This document shows positions 1 to 8,001 of a stretch of 64,000 bases of DNA, one piece after another. The number at the start of each line of letters is the position of its first letter. The first letter of the stretch is position 1. Origin of the DNA: Roseiarcus sp963753135. Lineage in GTDB: Bacteria > Pseudomonadota > Alphaproteobacteria > Rhizobiales > Beijerinckiaceae. The DNA is taken from assembly GCA_963753135.1 (NCBI GenBank), contig CAVWBA010000026.1, forward strand, positions 1-64,000, in the 5' to 3' direction. The notes under the pieces were generated by a model, which worked only from the letters and a program-made list of their open reading frames with translations, was not told where the DNA came from and ran no database searches. A program made the position numbers and the translations under genes.

Positions 1-270
1 GCTCAGCAGGCCGAACTCGTCATGCGGCGCGAGGAGGGTGTGAAGCTCCGGCTGCTCGCGCAGGCGATCCAGCCGGACGGCGTAAAGCCGCTCGAAAATG
101 TCGTGCTCTTCGCCGTGCTGTGGGGCCCTGCCGTGCTCTTTCACGAAATGGACGATTTCCTCAAATCCCGCGAGGACTCGTTCCTCGCGCGGCGTATGGC
201 CGCCCGGCTTCTTCGCCTCGACAACGACGCCAAGGGCTTCCAGCAATTCGTCGTCGCTCAACTCATCCAC
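1..270 (-). CDS. GIY-YIG nuclease family protein, N-terminal part (cut by window edge)
   Basis: Ninety codons are visible, starting at GTG 270 and running off the left edge. The reading is DELSDDELLEALGV..., followed by RTPREER-like and APQHGEEHDIFERLYAVRL segments. I recall this N-terminus from Rhizobiales proteins that carry a C-terminal GIY-YIG (T5orf172) domain; that domain lies outside the window. The start overlaps the end of the helicase reading frame by 8 bases, so the two were translationally coupled, which fits the usual helicase/GIY-YIG pairing. The upstream helicase is broken, so this gene may no longer be expressed normally. The family call rests on remembered N-terminal similarity, not on a visible catalytic motif. 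Confidence 0.55.
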   Translation of the reverse strand, partial: MDELSDDELLEALGVVVEAKKPGGHTPREERVLAGFEEIVHFVKEHGRAPQHGEEHDIFERLYAVRLDRLREQPELHTLLAPHDEFGLLS

Positions 271-2136
271 GGGCGGCCTCGGCTTTCATACGGGCTAGGA
301 AGGCGACGCCCTCCGCCATACGCTTTTCCCAGGCGTCCGGGGAGGTCAAGGACGGCAGGCGACCCCGCTCGTTCTTGAATTTCAATGCCCGCCGCGCCGG
401 CTCGCGCGCCTCATCCGGCATCATCTGGATTTTCCGCGCGGCGATGATCTCGGCAAGCTGTTTCAGTGTCGCTTCGTTCATCGATTTCGACAGGATCGCA
501 CAAGCCTCGCCGAAGGGGTTGATCCGGTCGATCAAGTCAACGTCCAGCTCGCGCACGTCCATCGCATATTTCCGCACGCCGTCGATCAGCGCCGTATTGC
601 CCTGACGCTCGCCGGCCTCGTCCTTTTTCGCGGCGGCGGCCTTGCCCTGCTGGGTGAGGTTCATGGCGGCGATGGCGTGCTGCCGCACTGCCTCCTGATC
701 CTCTGCGGTCAGGTCCGGATAGCGGTCGCGGATGATCGCGCCCATGCGGACCTGGGTCATTTCCTCGGGCGCCGTTTCCTCGTCGAACAAGCCGCGATCC
801 ATCGTCGGCCGGTCCTGCACGTAAGCTGCGATCACCTCGTTGAGGTCCTGGCTGCAAATCCGCGAGGCCTCCGGGCTTTGGGGCATGGCGAGCCCCCCTG
901 ATCTCGATATGATATTCGCCCTTCCTCTCGTTGAAACCGATATTCGCCTTGTCTTCGCGATAGCCGCTCTCCCCATAGTCGAAGCCCTCTTTGGCGCCGG
1001 AGGCCTTCGGCGTGAAATTGAAGCGGGGCGCGAGAACCTGTTCCATGAGCAGGCTGGCGGCGATCGCTTTCAGCGTGTCATTGATGGCGTCCTTCACCGC
1101 GTCTTCCGAAGCGTCCGGTTCAGCGATCAGGTTGGTGAAGCGGGCGACCGTCTTGCCTGGCGCGTCGCGCGTGGCGCGGCCGATGATCTGGATGATTTCC
1201 GTCAAGGACGCGCGATAGCCGACCGTCAAGGCGTGCTCGCACCAGATCCAGTCGAAACCCTTCTTCGCCATGCCGAGCGCGATGATGATGTCGACATGGT
1301 CGCGGTTGTTTTTTTGGACCGGGTCTTTGGGCGCCGATGACCTTGTCGCGCTTCGCCGCGACGTCTTCGACCAGATCGGCGATCCTCAGAACGCGGCCGT
1401 CCGGGCGTTTGACGAGATGGAAGCCGGTCGCCGGGTCCTCGCCCAGCCACTCGCCGAGCGCGTCCATGATCTCGTTAGCTTCCTTGATCTTGTCCTTGGT
1501 GCTCTCGCGCGCGTTGACGCTGGAATATGGACATCGTCTTCAGCGCCGGGTCCAGCACCTTCATGATCGCGTCGAGTTAGGAGCCCGCGTAGAAGAAATA
1601 GCCGATCTCCAACGATTTCAGGTGCTCATAGCCGTTGAGCTGTTCGTAGTAGGTGTAGGTCACGGTTTCGAACCGCGCCTCATCCTCGGGCGATAGCACC
1701 GAACTGCGTCGCCGCGAAAATAGGAGCCGGTCATCGCGACGATATGCGCGTGATCGCGCGCAATCAGCGCCGCGAGTTGGGCGCCGAGCTTGTTATCTTC
1801 GCCCGCGCTCACGTGATGGAACTCGTCGACCGCGATCAAGCAATCGTCAAAAGCCTCGATGCCCAGCTCTTCGATAGCGAAGCGGAAGGTCGCATGTGTG
1901 CAGACCAGCACGCGATCGGGGCTCGCCAGAAATTCGCCGACCGCTTTGACCTTGGATTTGGCGACGCGCGCATCGTCGACGCCCGGCGCGTTGCAAAGGC
2001 AACCTTTTGTGAGGCGTTGGAAGCGCATGGGCTTAGGCTCTACAGGGTCGCTCCCAAACTCTTGTTTCCTGAGATAGAGCGATTGGCTCGCAACGAGTTT
2101 CATGCCGGGCGGGTCGGTGAGAGGTTCGCCATCCAC
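263..2136 (-). pseudogene. DEAD/DEAH-box helicase, truncated and multiply frameshifted
   Basis: Pieces of one helicase lie in successive frames. The first, near 2100-1690, has VLVCTHATFRF, the Walker B-like box AVDEFHHVS and the motif III-like AMTGSYFRGDA. Near 1450-1330 comes GEWLGEDPATGFHLVK. Near 1270-900 is the helicase C domain with GMAKKGFDWIWCEHAL and EIIQIIGRATRDAPG (motif VI). From 900 to 263 is a C-terminal domain ending MAEGVAFLARMKAEAARG. Frame changes are needed near 1700 (one C missing), near 1540, near 1330 (one extra A) and near 893 (one extra G), and there is an in-frame TAA at 1578-1580 where Tyr is expected. The N-terminal part with Walker A is absent: upstream of about 2100 the sequence switches to an unrelated gene tail. 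This is a dead gene, not merely a sequencing slip. Confidence 0.75.
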
Positions 2137-2139
2137 GGC

Positions 2140-2418
2140 GACATCCGCGACAAGGTCAAGCGTCTGGGAATCGCACTGAGCGATCTAGCACCTTCGGGAG
2201 GTGGGCCCGTCTTCGCTCAATTCGAGCGAATGGCCGATCATCTCTACAAGACGGTCCGCACGCCTGAGAACGTGGCGGAACTGGTGAACGACTCGGTTCC
2301 GAACCGTCATGCGACGCTTCACGGTCTGGTCAGTTATCGAACGATGAAGAGTAGCTTGAACGCACTCATCATGACCGAGTTTATGTATCGGATTATACCC
2401 TTAGTGAACACTGGCTGA
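2140..2418 (+). pseudogene. C-terminal fragment of a hypothetical protein
   Basis: The plus-strand frame ending at 2418 reads VKRLGIALSDLAPSG..., then FERMADHLYKTVRTPENVAELVNDSV and NRHATLHGLVSYRTMKSSL, ending MTEFMYRIIPLVNTG. The NRHAxxHG...SLNAL pattern is typical of the C-terminus of conserved hypothetical proteins found in mobile regions. No start or N-terminal part is present: the frame continues leftward only as antisense of the helicase. It therefore looks like the tail of a gene fused to the truncated helicase by an old deletion or insertion. Function unknown. Confidence 0.45.
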
Positions 2419-2526
2419 GGAGCGAGGCCAGTCCTGCGCCTCGCAACGCGATGATCACGTCGCTTGGCTCTCTCTCCGGACCCTTTCGGGGCCCACTCGC
2501 GTTAAGGGCCTGGAGTCAATCGCGTC

Positions 2527-2778
2527 ATGCGGCATATCGTCCAGCGTTTCCTTTGTGCGTGCGCCCTCGCCGGCGTTGCGGAGAACTCTTTCGCTGATGA
2601 GCGAGAGCCAATGGGCAGCGCAGCTTTGATTAGGGAGTGGAGATCCCTTGAAGCCATCTGCCGTGGCAGTAATGACCCCGCGGCGTGCGAGAGGCTCAAC
2701 AGTGTCGGAGATGAACTGGGGCAAAAGGGGTGGTGCTTCAACGGCTACGGTTCCGGCCGACGGTGGGTGAAGTGTTAG
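2527..2778 (+). CDS. Small secreted Cys-containing hypothetical protein
   Basis: An 83-residue protein. Residues 1-23 form a likely signal peptide ending at SFADE. The mature part contains EWRSLEAICRGSNDP, ACERLNSVGDELGQKGWCF and ends RRWVKC. The pattern of Arg-Asn/Leu-Asn-Ser-Val-Gly...GWC followed by a terminal Lys-Cys resembles small periplasmic proteins of Rhizobiales whose cysteines probably form disulfides. No function is known to me. It stands alone between decayed genes and is the most complete gene of this end of the window. Confidence 0.65.
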   Translation: MRHIVQRFLCACALAGVAENSFADEREPMGSAALIREWRSLEAICRGSNDPAACERLNSVGDELGQKGWCFNGYGSGRRWVKC

Positions 2779-2839
2779 TCAGGGTTCGGCGGTGACCATT
2801 TGTCAGAGTCGCGTGTGACGCATGCCGGGATGCCCGTGC

Positions 2840-2962
2840 TTATCGTCTACCCGATCTGAACTTCTCGCCAACGGCCACGAGCGCGGATCCAACGAACACC
2901 ACGACGGACAGGCCGAGGAGAATTTCGCCTGCCACGAACAGTAGTGAATGAAACAGATCCAT
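2840..2962 (-). CDS. Small single-span membrane protein (40 aa)
   Basis: ATG at 2962 to TAA at 2840 encodes 40 residues: MDLFHSLLFVAGEILLGLSV, then a continuing hydrophobic stretch (VVFVGSALVAVG) and a basic tail EKFRSGRR. A hydrophobic helix from about residue 5 to 32 followed by positive charges suggests an inner-membrane peptide. A GAGG sequence directly abuts the start, so ribosome binding is uncertain. No family recognised; called from composition and intactness only. Confidence 0.4.
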   Translation of the reverse strand: MDLFHSLLFVAGEILLGLSVVVFVGSALVAVGEKFRSGRR

Positions 2963-3304
2963 CCTCGGTCATTAGCCCTTTGCGCCTCAGCCTCACAGGA
3001 TCGGAATCTACGCACTGGCGTCGGATGATCAAGGACCGAACATGGGAACGGTCAGAGAGCAGCGCTAGCGCCTCGCGCTCTTGTTCTCTGTCCGTTCTCG
3101 CGTTTGAATGGGCGGATGCATCCGCCCTCATCAAGCGGCTTCGCTGCAAATGCTGCGGCAGGTCAAAGCCCGCGCCGGTGTATCTCGTCGCCGGACATCA
3201 CCGCACAGCCCAATTCGGTCCATCACCGGATTGGGCCGTTGAGCTCGTCCCGCCACCGGCCATGTAGCCCGCGCGGCGCGGCAGACTGCGCCCGCCCGGC
3301 CGGA
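2963..3304. other. Non-coding stretch, nothing recognised
   Basis: About 340 bases with only overlapping shadow frames and no convincing start signals, RNA or repeats. Confidence 0.4.
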
Positions 3305-3439
3305 TCATTTGACCTGGGCGCCGATGGCTGAATAGGCGGTTTCAAAGGGAGGCTCGAGCCACGGGGGACAGCATCCGGAAGCGCCAAGGAGCGCAACCAG
3401 GGCAAAGAGGCAGCAAATCGTTCGACGGCAATCCGCCAT
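3305..3439 (-). CDS. Small lipoprotein-like peptide (44 aa)
   Basis: ATG 3439 to TGA 3305 encodes MADCRRTICCLFALVALLGA followed by SGCCPPWLEPPF and a short tail ending IGAQVK. The Arg-Arg, hydrophobic core and LGASGC lipobox indicate a lipid-modified exported peptide of about 22 mature residues. It begins 3 bases after the stop codon of the upstream hypothetical gene (3443-3661), so the two are probably co-translated. Function unknown. Confidence 0.5.
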   Translation of the reverse strand: MADCRRTICCLFALVALLGASGCCPPWLEPPFETAYSAIGAQVK

Positions 3440-3442
3440 CGC

Positions 3443-3661
3443 CTATCGATACTGCCATTTCTCGCCGTCCGCGAGCGCTTCCCGGGTGAGCCGCTGTACC
3501 TCTCTCTGCTGCGGCCCGTCGAATAGCCTGAGAAGGGCATCCACAAGCGCCGGCTGCTCGATCTCTTTTGAGAGATAGCGAATGATCTCCGCCTGAGCCT
3601 CGGCGATTAGCGCCTCGTGGGCTCGGACTGCGGCTTCGAGTTCGGCGGTTCGATCGGTCAT
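3443..3661 (-). CDS. Small hypothetical protein, helical
   Basis: From ATG 3661 the protein is 72 residues: MTDRTAELEAAVRAHEALIA, then EAQAEIIRYLSKEIEQPALVDALLRLFDGPQQREVQRL and a short C-terminus EKWQYR. The composition is strongly helical with a conserved-looking LLxLFDGPQQRxxQRL segment that I associate with small hypothetical proteins of Rhizobiales genomes and plasmids. The frame stays open to ATG 3763, but the extra 34 residues overlap a fragment on the other strand and look spurious. No domain assignment. Confidence 0.55.
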   Translation of the reverse strand: MTDRTAELEAAVRAHEALIAEAQAEIIRYLSKEIEQPALVDALLRLFDGPQQREVQRLTREALADGEKWQYR

Positions 3662-3768
3662 TTTGTCAAAACGCGAGACGGCCTCCGATGATCCACCTGT
3701 TGCGCCGTCAGCCGTTCGTACCGCGGCCTTGCAGAGATTGAAGATGGTCTGCGGGCGCGCCACCTTGA

Positions 3769-4002
3769 CGCGAGATTCAGCGCAGCATGTGCGCGGCCAG
3801 GCTGGCGACCCTTAGGCAGGGCGGAGATCGACGATCTGAGGGTTTCAAGTCGCCAATTGGCGACTTGAATACGCAGGCCGACGCCGCCAAGATGCTTAAC
3901 GTCGGCAAGCGCAGCGTCGAGCGCGCGCGCGAAGTTCTCGACGATGGCGTTCCCGAGCTCGTCGAGGCCGTAGATCGCGGCGAAGTGGCTTTTCTCGGCT
4001 AA
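3769..4002 (+). pseudogene. Fragment of a ParB/phage-methylase-type N-terminal helical domain
   Basis: The frame reads RxIQRSMCAARLATL, RQGGDRRSEG, TQADAAKMLNVGKRSVERA and REVLDDGVPELVEAVDRGEV before a stop. This is the HTH-like section of mobile-element ParB/DNA-methylase proteins (AARLATL...GGDRRS...A..A..LNV..RSV.RAREVL..G.PEL..AV..GEV). It lacks both the N-terminal nuclease-like half and everything after the HTH. An in-frame TGA at 3766-3768 closes it upstream. A remnant of a lost prophage or integrated element is the simplest reading. Confidence 0.5.
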
Positions 4003-4035
4003 ATCATTCACATAACGAGTTGCGGCAGGCCCACT

Positions 4036-4131
4036 CTAATATTCGCCCCATTCCGCGATTTCCAAGGCAAGCCAGCCGAGGGCGGGCAAGGCGACGCCCC
4101 AGAAAAGAGCCATGTGCACTATCGCCTCCAT
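4036..4131 (-). CDS. Very small membrane peptide (25-31 aa)
   Basis: ATG 4131 to TAG 4036 gives MEAIVHMALFWGVALPALGW followed by LALEIAEWGEY. The second ATG (4113) has a GGAGG sequence 10 bases upstream and may be the real start, giving 25 residues. It has one hydrophobic segment and an acidic aromatic tail. No homologue recognised; low certainty because of size. Confidence 0.35.
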   Translation of the reverse strand: MEAIVHMALFWGVALPALGWLALEIAEWGEY

Positions 4132-4199
4132 TTTCACGGAGCGCCATAGGACATTACTCACCCCAATGACAAGTGGCAAGTTTCTAGCGTCAAATTGGC

Positions 4200-4490
4200 T
4201 TAGATCGTGCGCGGCTTGCGCATATGGATCAAGTGCGGCCGCCTTTGGGTCAGCCGCTTGCTCCGCTTTACCGGACGCGGCGGCGGCGACCAGGATGATT
4301 CTTCCATGATCGCAGGCTCGAGCGAGAGAGAGTCAGCAGACTGTTCAGAGCTCTCCTTCTCAAGCTCGATGAAATCAAGCTCTTCCTCGTCCAAGTCTGG
4401 TCTCAATTTGGCCACTGCGGCCAAGACGAGGAATGCTATCAAAGAGATAAAACAAAGCGCGCCATATCCCTCAAAAACCAGCGCTATCAT
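4200..4490 (-). CDS. Hypothetical membrane-anchored acidic protein
   Basis: A 96-residue protein with an N-terminal transmembrane helix (residues about 2-27, MIALVFEGYGALCFISLIAF LVLAAVA), an acidic linker (DLDEEELDFIELEKESSEQ) and a basic C-terminus (PPPRPVKRSKRLTQRRP). The charge segregation suggests a cytosolic tail. No recognised domain. It is an isolated gene in the accessory region. Confidence 0.5.
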   Translation of the reverse strand: MIALVFEGYGALCFISLIAFLVLAAVAKLRPDLDEEELDFIELEKESSEQSADSLSLEPAIMEESSWSPPPRPVKRSKRLTQRRPHLIHMRKPRTI

Positions 4491-4660
4491 TTGCCACCTA
4501 GCCTCTCCTCTTGCACCCCCGATCGGTGAAATAGCAGGCTCCGGGGTTACGCGTAATTAACAAACAAGTGGAGGTGATGGCGCTCCGCAGCAATCCTCGG
4601 AATCTACTCACCACGAACAGTGGAGCGGAAATTCCAATTCGTTAGAGGTGGCCCTCACAC

Positions 4661-4683
4661 AAAAAGGGCGGCCGAAGCCGCCC
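4661..4683 (-). terminator. Rho-independent terminator
   Basis: Read on the minus strand: GGGCGGC stem, TTCG tetraloop, GCCGCCC stem, then five T. It lies about 115 bases downstream of the stop of the 4799-5044 gene and is a textbook intrinsic terminator for that transcript. Confidence 0.75.
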
Positions 4684-4798
4684 AAGTTGAGGAACTGCAG
4701 GGAGGGAAGGCCTTCTGCAGCCTTCCAACGCCAGATGGGCCGCTAGGTTCCGAAAAGCGGCCTAACGCGCGCGCGAGAGGTGGAAAACTCGCCGCCGC

Positions 4799-5044
4799 TC
4801 AACCCGCCAGCAGCGGCGAGCGAAGCAGCAGCGAATAGTTGTAATATTCGCCATTATTGCCGCCGCACCACTCATCGAGAAATTCCAGAAGGGCTCGCAT
4901 CCCGAGGATCGTCACGGGTGCAGTTTCCGTGAGATCATCGAACGCTGCCGAGGCAGCCTGGCACGCCTCCTCATAAGCAGCATAGTCGCAGATATCGCGG
5001 AGCGCGTCGATGCGAGCCTCTGAGGCCCTGAGGGCCGATAGCAT
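4799..5044 (-). CDS. Hypothetical protein, possibly N-terminally frameshifted
   Basis: From ATG 5044 there are 81 residues: ALRASEARIDALRDICDYAA, YEEACQAASAAFDDLTETAP and TILGMRALLEFLDEWCGGNN, ending SLLLRSPLLAG. The middle (two-helix region followed by A/T-P-x-T-x-x-G-x-R-A) resembles small conserved proteins in mobile regions. Immediately upstream another minus frame reads VTDLKNEKTFFEMRAIEYWK and IARRGPSGRKGG, which looks coding. One base change near 5045 would join it and give a protein of about 120 residues from a GTG near 5160. Ends before a strong terminator. Function unknown. Confidence 0.5.
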   Translation of the reverse strand: MLSALRASEARIDALRDICDYAAYEEACQAASAAFDDLTETAPVTILGMRALLEFLDEWCGGNNGEYYNYSLLLRSPLLAG

Positions 5045-5724
5045 TGAAGGCGATCTTGAGCGGCTCCACCCTTACGGCCAGAGGGGCCACGGCGAGCGAT
5101 CTTCCAATATTCGATCGCGCGCATCTCAAAGAAAGTCTTCTCGTTCTTGAGATCTGTCACCTCGTTGGTCGGCGCGGGTTGGCGCAAAGCGCGGCCGTGA
5201 ATTGTCGCCGCAAGACATTCACGTCGCCCATTTCGTAATCGATGGCGATGTATGCAGCGCCACCCCGCGCGGAGCCGACCGACAAGCCGAATAGCACGCT
5301 CGACCCCGATGCGATCGCGCGGCCCTATCTCGATGTCCTGCGCCAGCCGCGCAGCGCCTGGACATGGGAGATTAAGCCCCGGCCGTGGGTAGAGACCTTC
5401 TGACGCTGCTTGCCCACTTGAGCATACGACGAGCGCATAACAAGGTGATGTGCGCAAGATGCACAACCATCCTATTTTTGCGGCCCCTGCCCTACAGGCG
5501 ACATCACGCGGCAGCTTCTCGCGCCGCTCTCTGACCAAACCCGGAAGCCCCGTTGGCCGCGCGGCGCGAATCCTCCCCAGGAGGCGTAGGCGCCGGCGAA
5601 GCCACTGACGCCGACCGTCGTCGCGCCGGGCCAGTTCACTTTGGGATCTTTCCAGAAGACGTCAGCAAGGGGGCGAAATTCGGCCCAACAATTTGCGGAC
5701 GGCAGACCGCCAATTCCGATCACG
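5045..5724. other. Gene-poor stretch
   Basis: Apart from the possible N-terminal extension of the preceding gene and one short plus-strand candidate (5242-5403), I see nothing supportable in these 680 bases. Confidence 0.35.
5242..5403 (+). CDS. Candidate small hypothetical protein (53 aa)
   Basis: ATG 5242 opens a frame MAMYAAPPRAEPTDKPNSTL followed by DPDAIARPYLDVLRQPRSAW and TWEIKPRPWVETF. The amino-acid use looks protein-like (balanced charges, aromatic C-terminus), but there is no clear ribosome binding site and no family known to me. It could be a decayed fragment. Confidence 0.25.
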   Translation: MAMYAAPPRAEPTDKPNSTLDPDAIARPYLDVLRQPRSAWTWEIKPRPWVETF

Positions 5725-6351
5725 TCAAAATGATGCGGCAAGCTCGGTGAGTTGCCGCTCCGCCGCGGCGCGCGCCGCCTCGACTTGATCGCGCGAGCCG
5801 ACGGTGGGTCCGACGGCGACGAAACGCACGCTGTGGACGCCGATGAACCTGAGGATGTCGCGCAGATAGGGCGTCGCCATATCGACGCGGCCTCGGTTCA
5901 TTCCGGTCACGAAGTCGCTGCCGCTGGCAAGAATCACGACCGTCGGACGGTCGTTCACGAGACCGCGATAACCCTCGGCTGGGCTGAAGCTGAAAGTCAG
6001 CCCAGGCTGCACGATGAGATCAAACCATTGCTTGAGCTTGTAAGGCACGCCGAAGTTCCACATCGGCGAGGAAATCAGCACCCGATCGGCGAGCGAGAAG
6101 CGCAGCGCCAGACGCTCGACGACCGCGAACGCGTCACGCTCCGGGTTGCTGAACGACCGGCCCCCCAGACGCGCATATTTGGCTTCGAGCGCTGCGCCGT
6201 CGAACTCGGGCAGGGTCTCGCGCCACAGGTCTTGGAGATCGATGTCCCATGACGGCCGCGCCTGACGAAATTGCGATAAGAACGCCTCGGCCGCGGCGGA
6301 GGACGCCGAGCCGGCGCGCGGCGAGCAGCGCAAATGGAGGAGCTTCGGCAC
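5725..6351 (-). CDS. azoR: FMN-dependent NADH-azoreductase family protein
   Basis: A 208-residue flavodoxin-fold NAD(P)H:quinone/azo oxidoreductase, normal length for AzoR. The start is GTG 6351. It shows the phosphate-binding LRCSPRAGSASS segment near the N-terminus, the FMN-contact motif SSPMWNFGVPYKLKQWFDLI (about residues 94-113) and a second nucleotide-loop region VILASGSDF. These enzymes reduce quinones or azo compounds with NAD(P)H in the cytosol. It is the last gene of the long minus-strand catabolic block, 38 bases after the SMP-30/isochorismatase fusion, so it may reduce a quinone-like intermediate of that pathway; that is inference from position. Confidence 0.85.
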   Translation of the reverse strand: MPKLLHLRCSPRAGSASSAAAEAFLSQFRQARPSWDIDLQDLWRETLPEFDGAALEAKYARLGGRSFSNPERDAFAVVERLALRFSLADRVLISSPMWNFGVPYKLKQWFDLIVQPGLTFSFSPAEGYRGLVNDRPTVVILASGSDFVTGMNRGRVDMATPYLRDILRFIGVHSVRFVAVGPTVGSRDQVEAARAAAERQLTELAASF

Positions 6352-6389
6352 CTACGCTCTCAGCCGTCGCGCGGCCTTGTGTCGACGGC

Positions 6390-7988
6390 TCATCCGAGCG
6401 CCTTGATGACAGCTTCAACGCTCGTGACCACAGCAACATTTTGCAATGCGAAGTCGATCGATGCGCGATGCCACGCAGCGTTCATTGTCGAACAGCAATC
6501 CTCCGGCACGACAATGAAGTAGCCTTTGTCGGCGCCGGTGCGGGCCGTATGCTCGACCGACATATTGGTCCAGGCGCCGGTGTTGATGATCATGTCGCGA
6601 CCTTGGGCTCTCAGGATCGTCTCGAGACGCGAGCCTTCCCAGGCGCTCATGCGCATCTTCTCGACCACGAAGTCGCCGGGTTGAGGCTCGAGACCGCTGA
6701 CCGGCGCTGCGCCCCAGCTCCCGCGCGTCATCGCCTTGTTGTCGGCGATCCCTTCGAACAGCGGCGCGTTGAGCGTCAGTCCTGGCGCGCCCGGCTCGAC
6801 GATGAACCAGACATGGATTACCGCGACACCGCGCGCGCGCGCCGCGGCGGCGAGCCGTCGCGTGTTCTCCACCACATTCTGCTCGCGCGCGTGGACGGGC
6901 GAGCCCGAAGCGGCGAAGGCGCCGCCTTCGCCGATGACGTCGTTTTGCATGTCTTGAATGATGAGGGCGCAACGCCTCGGGTCGAGCGTCAGGTTTTGGG
7001 CGAGCGACGGCCGGGATGACGGCAACTGGCTCTCGACGCTTTGACCTGAGCGAACAGCGGGCGCAGAGGTCGCCGACCTCACATTCATGTAGGGCTCGCG
7101 CCGCGGACCGACCTTGGTCTCGATTCGATAGACCGAATGAGTCGCGGTCAGAAACAGCGTCCGGAAATCCGGTCCGCCCCAGGTCAGATTGGCGACCTTC
7201 TCGGGCGCGCGCACTTTTCCTAGGAGGTCGCCCGACGGCGCATAGACCCAAACGCCCCCTGGCGCGGTCACCCAGACATTCCCGCGCTGGTCGCATTTCA
7301 TCCCGTCTGGCACGCCCTCCTCGAGCGACGAACGGACGCCCGAAGCGAAGATCCGCCCGTTCGACAGCGAGCCGTCAGCCGCGACATCGAAGACGCGGAT
7401 CAGCGTCTGCACTGTATCGTTGACGTAAAGGAGTTTCTCGTCCGGCGAAAAGCAGAGGCCATTGGGCTGGTCGAACAAGACCCGGTCGACAAGCAATTGC
7501 GGCTCGCCGCCACCTGGCGAGACGCGGTACACGCCCTGGAAGCCGAGCTGCCGCGGACGCTCGACGCCAAAGCCCGGCATGCGTCCATAATAGGGATCGG
7601 AGAAATAGATCGAGCCGTCGGAGCGGACGCAGACGTCGTTAGGGCTATTGAGCTCCTGACCGTCGAAGTGGCTCGCGAGAATTTCGCGCCGCCCATCCGG
7701 TCGTTCGCGCACGAGCGACGATGTCGCGTGCTCGCATACGATCAAGTTGAGATCGGCGTCGTAGGTCATGCCGTTGCATTTGTTCGACGGGCGACGCACT
7801 TCCGCAACGCCGCGTGCGGCGTCCCAGCGGCGGCGCACGTCGGCCGGCATGTCCGAGAACAGGAGGTAGTGGTCAGTGGGGTGCCAGATCGGACCTTCGG
7901 TGAACGTGAACCCCGTCCCGACCTGACCGACGGGCGCGTAAGGGTCGATCAAATCCTCGAATTCCGGCCGAAGGGTCGCATGCGTCAT
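6390..7988 (-). CDS. SMP-30/gluconolactonase fused to isochorismatase-like hydrolase
   Basis: A 532-residue two-domain protein. Residues 1 to about 305 are an SMP-30/gluconolactonase beta-propeller: FTFTEGPIWHP supplies the metal-binding Glu, and N/D ligands appear in GQELNSPNDVCVRSDGSIYF SDP and DQPNGLCFSPDEK. After a 35-residue linker, residues about 340-532 form an isochorismatase-like fold with the catalytic Asp (CALIIQDMQND) and Lys (VVEKMRMSAW). The position of the nucleophilic Cys reads TNMSVEHTART, with Ser where family members have Cys (TNxCVE). Each domain is usually a separate protein. A lactonase plus an amidase/vinyl-ether hydrolase would act on ring-opened products. The gene sits 13 bases after the MBL-fold hydrolase. 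An indel-driven artefactual fusion cannot be excluded. Confidence 0.8.
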   Translation of the reverse strand: MTHATLRPEFEDLIDPYAPVGQVGTGFTFTEGPIWHPTDHYLLFSDMPADVRRRWDAARGVAEVRRPSNKCNGMTYDADLNLIVCEHATSSLVRERPDGRREILASHFDGQELNSPNDVCVRSDGSIYFSDPYYGRMPGFGVERPRQLGFQGVYRVSPGGGEPQLLVDRVLFDQPNGLCFSPDEKLLYVNDTVQTLIRVFDVAADGSLSNGRIFASGVRSSLEEGVPDGMKCDQRGNVWVTAPGGVWVYAPSGDLLGKVRAPEKVANLTWGGPDFRTLFLTATHSVYRIETKVGPRREPYMNVRSATSAPAVRSGQSVESQLPSSRPSLAQNLTLDPRRCALIIQDMQNDVIGEGGAFAASGSPVHAREQNVVENTRRLAAAARARGVAVIHVWFIVEPGAPGLTLNAPLFEGIADNKAMTRGSWGAAPVSGLEPQPGDFVVEKMRMSAWEGSRLETILRAQGRDMIINTGAWTNMSVEHTARTGADKGYFIVVPEDCCSTMNAAWHRASIDFALQNVAVVTSVEAVIKALG

Positions 7989-8001
7989 CGCTCATGATCC
8001 C

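Noticed and set aside
5472..5741. 89-codon minus frame ending near azoR
   Set aside because: No ribosome site and no family resemblance; probably chance.
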